Assembly: GCF_000514815.1 (NCBI RefSeq)
Contig: NZ_KI911473.1
Coordinates: 1 to 64,000 of the forward strand
Length of the DNA: 64,000 bases
Direction: 5' to 3'
Source: Salinispora fenicalii
GTDB lineage: Bacteria > Actinomycetota > Actinomycetes > Mycobacteriales > Micromonosporaceae
In this document: piece after piece, positions 18,101-25,700 of the stretch
How the letters are laid out: each line of letters opens with the position of its first letter
Numbering within the stretch: position 1 is the stretch's first letter
Notes under the pieces: model-generated
The model's input: only the letters and a program-made list of their open reading frames with translations
Told to the model about the DNA's origin: nothing
Databases searched by the model: none
Made by a program: the position numbers and the translations under genes

Positions 18101-19746
18101 GCGGAGAATTCCTGGTCCGCATCCAGCCGGTCGGGCGGAATCCGGGTCACGTCGCTGACGATGCCGACGAGGAAGCGCTCCACGGCACCCGTACCCTCCA
18201 GGTCGGTGACGCCCCCGCCGCCCGACTCGGTGTCGCCGGCGCGGGCGTCGACGTACCGGCGGATCCGGTCGGTGTCGCCGTGCGCGACGAGGACCTCCGG
18301 GCCGTCGAGGGCCAGCGCCGCGCGCAGGGCCGCCCACCCGTCGTCGGCCGGCATGGCCGTGATGCCCTGCAGCGCCTCGGTGGCCAACCGGTCGCGCTCG
18401 GACAGGGTCATGCCGCCGTCTGCCCACAGTGGCCAGGCGATAGACACGGTGCGGCCGCTGCGCAGTCCGGCCCGGACCTGCGCCTGCCGGGTTTCGGCGA
18501 AACCGCCGAGGGCACGGCCGGCGGCGGCGTAGTCGGCCTGGCCGGGGGCGCCGAGGTAGGCCGCGACGGAGGAGAAGACGACGAACATCGCCAGGGGGTC
18601 GTGCCGGGTGACGTCGTCGAGGTGGCGGACGCCCGCGATCTTCGGCGTCAGCACTCGCCGGTGGGCACCGGCGGCCTTGTTCACCACGTAGGTGTCCTCG
18701 TTGACGCCCGCGAGGTGCAGCACCCCGGTCAGGTCCCCGAAGGTGGCGCGGGCCAGGTCGGCGGCGGCGACGACGTCGGCGTGGCGCGTGACGTCGGCAC
18801 GCACGTACCGGGCGCTGCCGCCGAGCTGCCCGATCCGGGCGCACAGCTCGTCGGTCGCCGCGGTCGGCGCGGAGCGCCCGAGCAGGACCATCCGTGCACC
18901 CGTGTCACGGGCGAGCCGTTCCGCGAGCTGCCGGCCGATGCCCCCGGCGCCACCGGAGAGCAGGTACACCCCGCCGGGTGGCAGCGCGGGCGCGTCAGCC
19001 GGCCACCCCACCGGGCGCAGCCGCCGTACGGACCGGCGACCGTCGCGGTACCGGATCTCGCCGAGGCCCGGGGAGGCCAGGGAGAGTTCGGAAACTGCCC
19101 GACGGACGATCTCCGGCAGGGTCGACGCCTCCGCGGGGGGCAGCGACACCGACAGGAGGCGTAGCCGCCGGTCCTCGAGGGAGGCGATCTGGCCGAAGGC
19201 GCCGAGCGCCGCCGCGACGTCCGCGCTGTGCTGGCCGACCGTGGCGAAGACGACCGCGGGCGGGGAACTGGGCCGTCGCCGGATGAGCGTACGCACCAGC
19301 GGGTAGGCCACGTCGAGGCTGTGTTCCGGGTCCACCGCGGTCACCACGACGACGGTGCGCGCCGTGCGGCCGCGTCGGTCCAACTCGTCCCACAGGTCGT
19401 CCCAGCCACGGTCGTCGGCCGTACCGACGAGATGACCGCCGGCGGAGTCGGTTCGGTAGCCGGCGCCCGGTGTGGCCGTGACCAGGGTGCCCGGCGCGGT
19501 GCTGGCTGCGGTGTCTGACGGAAGGTCGCCGTCCAGGACGGTCAACAGGCCCCGGCCGATCTCCTTCGCCCCGACGGGGGCCCCGGCACCGGGCTGCCAG
19601 TCGGGCTCGAACAGGCTCAGGCGGCTGAGCGGCCGGTGCGCGTCCGGAGTTACCGTACCGCCTAGGGCGGCCGTCGCCTGGGCGACGGACATGGCCCCGT
19701 CACGTACCCGGGCCAGGATCTCCTGCCGCGAGAGGGCGGGATTCAT
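6181..19746 (-). CDS. Trans-AT polyketide synthase PKS3 (modules 6b-9, tandem TE)
   Basis: A 4521-aa terminal PKS. Domains with key residues: short helical N-terminus (7-28); KR4 (about 60-480, Tyr406); ACP7 (Ser554); KS7 (644-1075, Cys818); DH2 (about 1235-1520, His1277, Asp1440; HxxxGxxxxP ends in Ala); KR5 (about 1530-1960, Tyr1888); C-methyltransferase MT2 (about 1990-2350, LEIGAGTGG near 2178); ACP8 (Ser2424); KS8 (2504-2920, Cys2665); ACP9 (Ser3111); Pro/Thr linker (about 3150-3195); KS9 (3206-3640, Cys3366); ACP10 (Ser3884); a TE-like domain with GHGTAG, where Gly4033 replaces the nucleophile; and an intact TE (Ser4303 in GCSFG, His4489). KR4 completes the module begun by KS6 of PKS2. 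Modules 8 and 9 lack reductive domains, so beta-keto groups would remain. The ATG at 19746 overlaps the PKS2 stop (ATGA). One TTA codon occurs at 12802-12804 in MT2, a possible bldA control point. No AT domain is seen. Confidence 0.96.
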   Translation of the reverse strand: MNPALSRQEILARVRDGAMSVAQATAALGGTVTPDAHRPLSRLSLFEPDWQPGAGAPVGAKEIGRGLLTVLDGDLPSDTAASTAPGTLVTATPGAGYRTDSAGGHLVGTADDRGWDDLWDELDRRGRTARTVVVVTAVDPEHSLDVAYPLVRTLIRRRPSSPPAVVFATVGQHSADVAAALGAFGQIASLEDRRLRLLSVSLPPAEASTLPEIVRRAVSELSLASPGLGEIRYRDGRRSVRRLRPVGWPADAPALPPGGVYLLSGGAGGIGRQLAERLARDTGARMVLLGRSAPTAATDELCARIGQLGGSARYVRADVTRHADVVAAADLARATFGDLTGVLHLAGVNEDTYVVNKAAGAHRRVLTPKIAGVRHLDDVTRHDPLAMFVVFSSVAAYLGAPGQADYAAAGRALGGFAETRQAQVRAGLRSGRTVSIAWPLWADGGMTLSERDRLATEALQGITAMPADDGWAALRAALALDGPEVLVAHGDTDRIRRYVDARAGDTESGGGGVTDLEGTGAVERFLVGIVSDVTRIPPDRLDADQEFSAIGVDSVLIRRLAVVLEEKMGPLPATLFFEYRTVRELARHLAEAFPAPLRSAVAAFTASATPTDADPGPAAVAPSPPRATRTRPAHTASATPGSEGIAIIGAAGRYPGARDLDEFWSMLCDGRDAITEVPADRWDHHRYFGVDRRPGTSYGRWGGFIEDVRRFDSLFFAIAPREAQRMDPAERLFLEVAWSAIEDGGYTPQRLQRAAAVDGGHAIGVYVGTTGLGYQLIGADQWGRGNPISAHSMDFSLANRLSYLLDAHGPSMVIDTACSASLTALHVACEGLRHGDCRVAVAGGAYLNLHPSKFAMLAEQRMISRDGTLRAFGAGADGFVPGEGIGAVLLKPLADAIADGDHIYAVILGTAVNHGGRTNGYTVPSPRAQAEVVSAALGRAGVEPATVSYVEAHGTGTELGDPIEFDGLCRVFTDPGGRRQYCVLGSVKPSIGHAEAAAGIAGLTKVLLQLRHRELVPTLHSDPPNPRIDLAASPFRLPRHREAWQPLGPGVPRRAAVSSFGAGGANAHVVVEEYLDDPPPGNGGDRAEELVVLSANTRDRLAAVVDRLAARLGDPALTGRLGDIAYTLQVGRQALAHRLAVRASSVAELRERLRRWYGDEQPEQVRYGHVPDGKTTRLEPAEADEALSSRRWDTLAAWWVGGAIVDWQRVPRSHPPRTVPLPAYPFEGPEHWPVVVDAPSSHAGPVLPAHLVPVPDEADGSLFDVRLDRRSPVVADHLIAGRPLLAGVAQLALALSAAGHHAGIPVTVVDDVRWRVPLDVDGRSCAVRVRPAGGRLSAEIRSGTGADTVVHSTFTMRTDPQPDGASCDLDAVRSRCPRQTDAETLYGQAVAHHMEYGPRYRRVRTLYGGDGEALAALDQPSAGERDDTDEGWPLDPGVLDAALHTVHGALPEDAHDLTVPAAAARIDVYGPSNAIRWAHARRTGLDPERGVATFDVLMCDGQGRGVLAVTGLRVLRRPAPVPYHRPAWQIRPAGPVRRATSEPVLVLSTRHDHGLGAALAAAYPRARRIGLDDGFDPGGISGPATIYFLGGVDDRWYDPADPDHLARSRHTGPHALLAVARALAASRQRDVRLVVVTSDAQQTDPATAVGNPLAAALHGLARTISRELPFVETVCVDLDRLDLELGAADGDWIAVRHRLAAEPATQPMTEVAWRGGVRLEKTLVRAVPPAPSEALPGLRQQGRYLIIGGCGGLGQTIATQLAGYRARLTIVGRRREPDLPPGQLESLRAAGAQVRYLQADVTRVDEMRAVVAAMHAEYGGIDGVIHTAFVLADRTLAQMDTATFDAAYAPKALGTAALCAALAAENLDFVALFSSAIAHTGNPGQANYAAGSTVQDALGLYFAARHHLPVQVIDWGYWGEHGAVAGEDYRERMSRAGVGSLSDAEGVQVFETIVRGGADHVVPVRAAALAAATPVDDAVRHEGLPPGSSALRAIRHALTEHLDRTPEPFPPDYLDVLDAYSRLRMYRSLRDAGTLPGDGVLVDSGGPAWPFDGPPSRARLYHAVLQALRHGGLLTGGATPPGPDGAATAEDRDAILRRFPGAEATLALIDDCAAALPDVLAGRRRGLDVLFPKGSHERMAAIYAGDPRVRHFNTLTARAADAFVTARLSASDAALRILEIGAGTGGTSDLVLRTLRDRAERLTYDFTDISPALVHQARQRWAWAQPWTRFDVLDITEPPPAGRRYDLVIATNVLHATPDIQRTTNHVARLLAAGGVLLLNEATRVLDSVTLIFGLTEGWWLAEDQHLRLPHSPLLSPAGWSAVLATAGLRGVRHHAVDGWPDERTAQHLIVAEQGRWRHHADQSVASDSTTAAENRPGMPAAPGAGGARDEILGELTRICSDVLRVPEEDLETDADLSTYGADSLLLMELLERLERTFGPLPAHTTQGSLDAIAGRLLSAQPADPPAGTPDAVAGHPSTPPMPPASAAGPEAPVNPPAHADEPIAIIGLAGRYPGASGLDGFWTALRAGATMITDVPPGRSPDLRGFHRWGAYLTDVDLFDPLLFRISPVEAHRMEPAERQLLQVAWEALEDAGYPPTGDGGGGRRLGADVGVFVGAMHTQYEQLASHDAARPGGAVLSARWSLPNRMSQCFGLRGPSIAVDTACSSALTAIHLAVRSLRDRECAVALAGAANVILHPSHDEALNRGGMLSPDGRPRVFDAEANGMITGEAVGVVLLKRLSDAVRDGDRVHGCVVATRLNADGGATGYAVPDADAEATLITEALRQAGLDSGSIDYVEAHATGSAIGDPVELAALRRAFTDLPPIGSLKAAIGHAEAASGMAQLTKVLLQMRHATIVGTPAIGRPHPGVPLVREAVPWPARPGVPRRAMINSFGAGGANAHLIVEEAPPAPEPAAPAPAEHVLPLSARKPEQLRQLAARLRDFLRGPGAEVPLTAVAWTLQAGRAALKARAVWLVRDHEDAVRVLDDFVTSADGVPQPTTAGDTTAGSLADAWQSGTTVDWTVLHAPSDRHIVSLPHYPFARDSYWLPPIEPSPTTEERPLMTTAPAGDDPVDTPAAPSPSEITAVIADVIGVRPADIDDDDRLSDLGFDSVTMVTLATRLSRLKGAEMNPAVLYGFPHVAALVDAVRGATPDTSVAPTPPVTPASPTPPVTPASPTPPVTPVPSTPPVPTTPERHRTPRLSTGEGIAIIGMAGAFPGSPDLDAFWDHLVSGDDLITEPPSGRFAGQDKAVAARWGGFLDDIDAFDADFFRISPREAGLMDPHHRLFLQTAWSAIEEAGYDPTSMAGSACGVFVGVASSEYVQLARRAATTADGQLVTGNDHSMVANRLSFLLDLRGPSEPVDTACSSSLVAVHRAVQALHSGDCEAAVVGGVNVILTPDVFDAFGNSGMLAADGRCKSFDARADGYVRGEGVGALVLKPLSRALADGDHVHAVIAGTAVNHGGHATSLTAPNPAAQADVLVRAWERAGITPDDLSYVEAHGTGTALGDPIEIEGLKAAFARGSGASRQQCGLGSVKSNIGHLETAAGVAGVIKVVLSLRHRILPPTLHLVEVNPLVKLRSSPFHLVTSTRSWDARTGAGESRPRAAGVSSFGYGGANAHVALTEAAPRPASQASTPAGPQLFVLSAQDDERLRAYARRLVSFLQRYEAGGRLHELPPADVAHTLRVGRPALAARLAVVGDSLGHLADALRAFVDGAPDKAVLTSRANGGPDLTSEVLDHLTDRARAGALAPLAQAWVDGADIAWASLHPVGQGNRVSLPTYPFRKTRHWLPATAAPAPAAPPARPAPPASLAEAPSTRPTVTVSSADAGPATVAVSDRQPAGSASADSGAVRRRVREAVAEGIGIPVDAVDPGRDFGSYGVDSIGALRIMQQIQSRYGDHIPMAAILEYNNVDLLSAHLAENFVLPDAPPAERPDQARPGPGTAAPATELIAFGGTSDGAPAYCLFGDTGELSWLLHLREALAGTGPVFGIEAPGFGLGVVPDADISGLATGCADAITASHRDGPCRIIGHGTAGYVAAETARILMDRGVEVAELHLIGTPEPEPAPATPPLVECVAAVADLLGAAWGRTAPLTDLPLADAGVDAVVDAAADHLRADAPMEAPALRTWIAETARWYLALAAAARAYRPWPISGAGTVTVVRPAQRTGSTQDGDFDRWVAPPPVIHDLDLPARALVSAEGARHLAPLIAGPAVAAPKPSAIVPINRYGVGPLSIWAHNLYGEVSYAVYLSRHLGPNRPLVGLEQVSGDAVAQEFHSVREMAGRYTAELREQHGGEPFVLGGCSFGGVLAYEIARQLQAVGEQVSRLIVIDPIMPATATWDSVDWSHVTDAEAESFSIVMLGNASCQRWGVAERVTLQDLAGRTIDEQLDVVARHIVSRSPARPDATAIRRQIRLRHDLMMRNNVILQEYRPDALIDPVPTTLFHATRGFLAAENDNDLPAIPRSNADPSNGFAEYVGDQVVIHDLDADHFTIAYDHNLTRIAQMIAPLLDASVSQAGSGNR
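10205..10276. repeat. 27-bp tandem repeat encoding Pro/Thr linker
   Basis: Two exact 27-bp units (10205-10231 and 10232-10258) are followed by a partial third (to about 10276, one mismatch). The unit is in frame and encodes a nine-residue Thr-Pro-rich repeat (PTPPVTPAS) between ACP9 and KS9 of PKS3. It is probably a flexible interdomain tether whose length can change by slippage. Confidence 0.9.
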
Positions 19747-22700
19747 GAGACACCTCCGAGAATGTCGTCGGCCCGCTCCACCGAGATCCGGCCCTGGCTG
19801 ACGGCATGCAGCAGCTCGGTCAGGTCTGCCGGCGGGGCGTCGCCCGCGTCTGCCGGCGGGGCGTCGCCCGCGGGCGGGACCACCCAGTGGTGGTCGGGGG
19901 CGAACGGGTAGGTGGGCAGTGACACCCGGCGTGGCCGATTCGCGGAGTCCGGCGGCTGCCATGCCGGCCCCCCGGTCACCCAGCCCTGCGCGGCCCGGTG
20001 CGGGTCGCTGTGCCGCTCGACCGGCGCGCCCGACCCGGCGGTGGCAGTGCCGGTATACACCCCCGGGTAGGCAGTGTGGTTCACGAAGGCGGTCAGCGCG
20101 GTCGCAGCGCCGGGCAGGTCGCTGGCGACCACGGCCAGCCGGTGCGGCATCTCGTCGCGTCCAACCCGCAGGGTGTGCGCGACGTCGGCGATGTCAGGCA
20201 GGTCACTGGTTGAGTCGAGGAAGTCGGCAAGTCGGCTCGCGGCGGCGGTCAGTGCCGTGCCGGTTCGCGCGGACAGGCAGAGCATGTGCGGGCCGGTGCG
20301 CGTACCGACCCGTGGCGGGTGCGGATGGTCCTCGAGCAGGACGTGTGCGTTGGTGCCGCCCAAGCCGAAGGAACTGACCGCGGCCCGGCGCGGCAGGCCG
20401 GCGGGCGCCCACGGTCGCGGGCGGTCGAGTACGTAGAAGGGACTGCCCTCCAACTCCAGCAACGGGTTCGCCGTGGTGTAGTGGATGGTGGGCGGCAGGA
20501 CTCCGTGGCGCATGGCAAGGACCGTCTTCACCACCCCCGTCAGCCCGGCCGCCGCCTCGAGGTGGCCCATGTTCGATTTGACCGACCCGAGGCCGCACCA
20601 GGCCGTGACCGGTTGGTCGTCGGCCTGTCCGGTGAGGTCGGCGAACGCCATTCGCAGCCCCCGTACCTCCACCGGGTCGCCGAGTTGGGTCGCGGTCCCG
20701 TGGGCCTCGACGTAGGCCACCGTGCGTGGGTCGACGCCTGCGTTGCGGTACACCCTGGCGATCAACTCGGCTTGCGCGGCCGGCTCCGGCATCATCAGGG
20801 AACTGGCGTGGCGACCTCCCCCGTGCGAGACGCCGCTGCCGCGGATGACGGCGTGCACCGTGTCGCCGTCGGCAAGGGCGCGTGACAGCGGCTTGAGCAA
20901 CACCGCCACCGCGCCCTCTCCCCGGACCATGCCGTTGGCCCGGGCGTCGAAGGTGGCACACCGGCCGTCCGACGACAGCACACCGAGCTGGCCCAGGGCG
21001 ACGAACAGGTCGGCGGTGAGGAAGAGGTGGACGCCACCGACGATCGCGGCGTCGCACTCGCCCGCGCGGATGCTGGTGACTCCACGGTGCAGTGCCGTGA
21101 GCGAACTCGAGCAGGCGGTGTCGACCGCTTCGCTGGGCCCGTGCAGATCGAGGTGGTACGACAGCCTGTTGGCGATCAGACAGTGACCGCTGCTGGTGAT
21201 GAAATGCCCCTCGCGATGCCGGCCGGCAGCCTGCAGGATCCCGTCGTAGTCCCGGGAGGTCGCGCCGACGAACACGCCGGTGCGGCTGCCGCGCAGCGAG
21301 CCCGGGCCGTGGCCGGCGTCCTCGACCGCCCGCCACGCCGTCTGCAGCAGGATGCGCTGCTGCGGGTCCATCAGCTCGGCCTCGAACGGAGTCACGCCGA
21401 AGAAGGCCGCGTCGAACTCGTCCACCCCGTCGCAGAAAGCCCCCCAGCGGCTGTTCACGCGCCCCGCCTCGGTACGCGGATCGCCGTAGACCTCCCGCCA
21501 GTCGAAGCGGTCACGGGGAATCTCGGTGACCAGATCTGCGCCGCGGGCCAGGTGATCCCACCACTGCCGCAGGTCGGCCGACTGCGGGAACTTCGCCGCC
21601 ATCCCGACGATAGCCACCGGGTCGTCGTTCTCCAGTACCGACGTCGGGGTGGCCGCTGCGGTCTCGCCCGCCGTCGGGGTGGCCGCTGCGGTCTCGCCCG
21701 CCGTCGGGGTGCCGGTCAGCGCGGCGGCGCCCACCCGGGTACTGAGGTGCTCGGCGAGGTCCTCGATGGTGGGATGTTCGAAGAGCAGGACCTTCGACAG
21801 TTCTCCGAAGTCGGCCTCCAAGGCCCGCGCGAGTTGGATGGCGCTCAGCGAATCCATGCCGAATTTGTCGAAGGTGGCAGCCGGGTCGACGGATTCCTCC
21901 GACATGCCGAAGAACTCGCCGAACGTAGTCCGCAGGTGGCGGCGTACCGCGTCCACGGTCCGCGGGCCGCCCGGGGGCGGCTCCGGGACCGGTGCCGCGG
22001 CGACGGGGGCAGCGGGCTCGGCGGGCACCGGCTTGGTGCGGACCGCCGCCACGGCCAGCGGGGCCTCGCCCGTGGTGCTGGCGCTCGGGGCGGTGACCGC
22101 GACGATGACGCTGTTGTCGAAGTCGGCCTCGTCCTGGTCAACGCTGCCATAGGCGACGCTGCCGCTGAACCCGTTGCCGGCCAGCAGGGACCGCCACATC
22201 GGCGCGGTGAGCAGTGGTGAGCCCGGCAGCCGGCGGGAGGGGTCCGTGCTGGCCCAGTATCCGGGCAGGGCACCGATCATCGCGGTGACGAAGTCCCGGC
22301 TGCGAGTCAGTTCCTGCAGCACGAACAGGCCACCGGGGGTCAGGAGCCCGGCGACACGCCCGACGCTCTCCGCCACGTCGCGGGTGGCGTGCACCGCGTT
22401 GGCCGCGATGACGATGTCGGCGCTCGACGGCGCGAAACCCTGGTCCGCCAGGGGTCGGTCCAGGTCGAGGACCCGGAACTCGACCGGGGTTCGGCGCGAC
22501 GCGAACGTCGTGCGGGCGGTGGGCAGGAAGGACGGGGAGACGTCGGTGAAGGTGTACCGCACCGGGACCTCCGCCTCTTCGAGGGCGGCGAGAACGGCGT
22601 GTGTCGTGCCGCCGGTGCCGGCGCCGATCTCCAGGACGCGCACCGGGCGTCCGGGCTCCCCGAGGTGCCGCGCGTGGCTGGTGACGGCCTGGGCGGCGAG

Positions 22701-25700
22701 GTCGTTGAAGTGGCGGGCGATGGCGCTGTCGCGGTAGATCGCGGCGAGCAGCTCCGGGTGTTGCGGTGCGAAGTACACCTCCAGAGGGTCGGCGTCGCCA
22801 GCGATGATGGCTGGCAGCTGGGGCAGACAGACGCGAACCAGGTTCGTCCAGGCGGCGAGTTCGGGGTGGTCGCGGGTGAGGGCGTCGAGCTCCTCGGTCA
22901 ACGCGACGTTGTCACCGGTGCGGTCGGCGGGGGAGGTACGTGCCAGCAGCTCCGTCAGCGCCGCCACGAGACGGTCGTACCGGGGGTCGGCTCCAGAGGC
23001 CAGCGTGGCCGGGGACGGGAAGAGCAGGCGGCACCATCGGCGTACCAGGTCGTCGAGGCGGTCCATGCCGGTGGCCACCCGACGACCGGAGAACGCGCTG
23101 TCGTGAACCCACCGCCGCAGCTCGTCGTCGGCCCCGGCCGGGTCCTGGCCGCCCGGCGCGGCGGTGGCCGTGGGCAGGGGCCGGTACCAGTACCGGTTAC
23201 CGGCGAAGGGGTGCGCCGGCAGGGTCAGCCGCACGGCGTCCGGGCCCGGCAGGTCGCTGGCCGTACCGGCCGCCCATTGCGTCGCGGCCGAGCGTTGGGC
23301 GGCGGACACCGGACAGTCCGGATCGCGGTACACGGCAGGGATCTGGACGCCGTCGCGCAGGACCCGGTCGAGCTGGCGCAACAGCTGCGGCATGGAGCTG
23401 GCGATGAGCACGACCCGGGCGGGCAGCGGATCCCGGCCGTGGACGAGGGTGGCGCTGACCCCCGCCAGCGGGAGGTGGGCATGCTCCTGCAGGTGGTCGC
23501 GGTGACGTCGCACCAGATCGTGCAGGCGATCGTCGTCGATGGCGGAGTACGGGAACAGCAGCGGCGCCGGCTCGTCGGGTGGCGTGCTCCGCGCCGGGGC
23601 CTCCTCGACCACGCAGTGCGCGTTCGCTCCGCCGAACCCGAACGAGCTGACGGCGGCTCGACGCGGACCCCCCGGCGACCACTTCACCGGTTCGGTGTTG
23701 ATGAACAGCGGGCTGTCGTCCAGCGCGCAGTATGGGTTCAGGCGCTGGTAGGACGGCATGGCGGGGATCATTCCGTGCCGCATAGACAGGATGACCTTGA
23801 TGAGGCTGACGATGCCGGCGGCGCCCTCGGCGTGCCCGAGGTGCGCCTTCGCCGAGCCGAGCGCACAGAAAGCGGTGCCGCTGGTGTGCTCGCGCAACGC
23901 CGCGGCGATCGCGTCGACCTCGATCGGGTCACCGAGCTTCGTACCGGTGCCGTGGGCCTCGAAGTAGGTGATCCCGGCCGGGTCGACACCGGTGTCGGCC
24001 CACGCCTGCCGCAGCAGCTCGCTCTGCCGCTGCGGGTGCGGTGCCGTCAGCGACCCGGCGTGGCCCCCGTGGTTGACGGCGCTGCCGCGGATGACCGCCA
24101 GGACCGGGTCGCCATCCGCGAGCGCCCTGTCCAGCGGCTTGAGCAGAACCGCGCCGACCGCTTCGGCGGGCACGTAGCCGTCGGCCCGCTCGTCGAAGCT
24201 GTGGCAGCGGCCGGACGGCGACAGCGCGCCGATGGCGAGGCTGCGCCGGTAGTGCTGTGCGGTGAGGATCAGGTTCACACCGGCGGCGAACGCCATGTCG
24301 CACGAGCCGTCCCGCAGTGCCTGCACAGCGAGGTGAACAGCGTACAGCGACGACGAGCAGGCGGTGTCGACGGTGAGGCTCGGGCCGGTCAGGTCGAAGT
24401 GGTGCGACGCCCGGTTGGCCGCCATCACCACGGCCGTTCCCGTCACGTCGTAGGCGACCGTGTCCCGGCCGTTCGCGATCATGTCGTCGGCATAGTCGTG
24501 GAAGCACCGGCCGACGAACATTCCGGTCGCCGAGCCGCGCACGGACGGGGTGACCGCCGCCGCGTCGGCCGTCTCGTAGAGGACCTCGAGCAGCAGCCGG
24601 AGCTGCGGATCCATGCTGTCCGCCTCCGCCTTCGAGATGCCGAAGAAGGGTGCGTCGAACCGGGCCACGTCATCGAGGAAGCCGCCCTCGTGCGGCACCA
24701 GACCCTCCGCGAGGGTGTCCGGCGCGGTGCCACGGCGCCCGGCCGGGACGGCGGTGACGAGGTCCTTGCCTTCCGCCAGATCCCGCCAGAAGCGCGTGAC
24801 GTCACGGGATCCGGGAAAGCGCCCCGCCATGCCGATGACCGCGATGGCCGACCGGTCGGCGGCGTCGGCCGGCGGTGTCGCGGGCGGGGGGTACGGGCGT
24901 ACGGCCGGTCGCTGCTCGCTCAGGTGGGCGGCCAGGCGCTCAGCGTCAGGGTAGCGGAACATGTCCGTCGGCGGGACCGGTACGGCCAAGTCCCGTTCCA
25001 GTTCGGCGGCCACCTCGACGAGCTGTTGGGAGGAGAGGCCGAGGTCGAGGAAGCTGACGGTGCGCAGGTCGTCGTCGTGCGGTACCGGCCGGCCCCCGTT
25101 GAGCTTGCCGCGCAGCAGGTCGGTGGTGTGCGCCAGGACGTCGGCGAGCGTCTGCCGGTGGTGGGTGGGCTCGGTGGCCGCCAGCGGTGGCGGCGCTGCC
25201 GACGGCGGCGGGCCGGGCGGTCCGGGGACGTCCGGGGCGAGGTACGGGACGGCGGCGAGCATGCGGGACCGGTCACCGTGCAACACCACTGTCTGGACGC
25301 CGGGGTTTGCCAGGGCGACCTCGATCGCCGCCAGCCCGGTGCTCGTCTCGAGCATCGTCATCCCGACGCGGTCGAGGATCAGGTCCGCCACCGCTGGATC
25401 GGGACGCATCCCGCCGTGCCGCCACAGCGGCCAGTTGACGGCCACCGTACGGCCACGGCGATCACCGCACAGACGCTGGGTGTCACGCCACGCGGCGAAG
25501 GCATCGGCGAAGCGGTTACCGGCGGCGTAGTCGGCGGCTCCCGCGCTGCCCAGGACCGACGCCACCGAGGAGTAGATCAGGAAGAACTCGAGGTCGCTGT
25601 GGCGGGTGGCCAGGTCCAGGTTCACGGTGCCGCGTACCTTCGCCGCGAGGACCCGCTGGACGGAGTCGGCGCTCTTGTTGACGATCAGCGCGTCCTCGAT

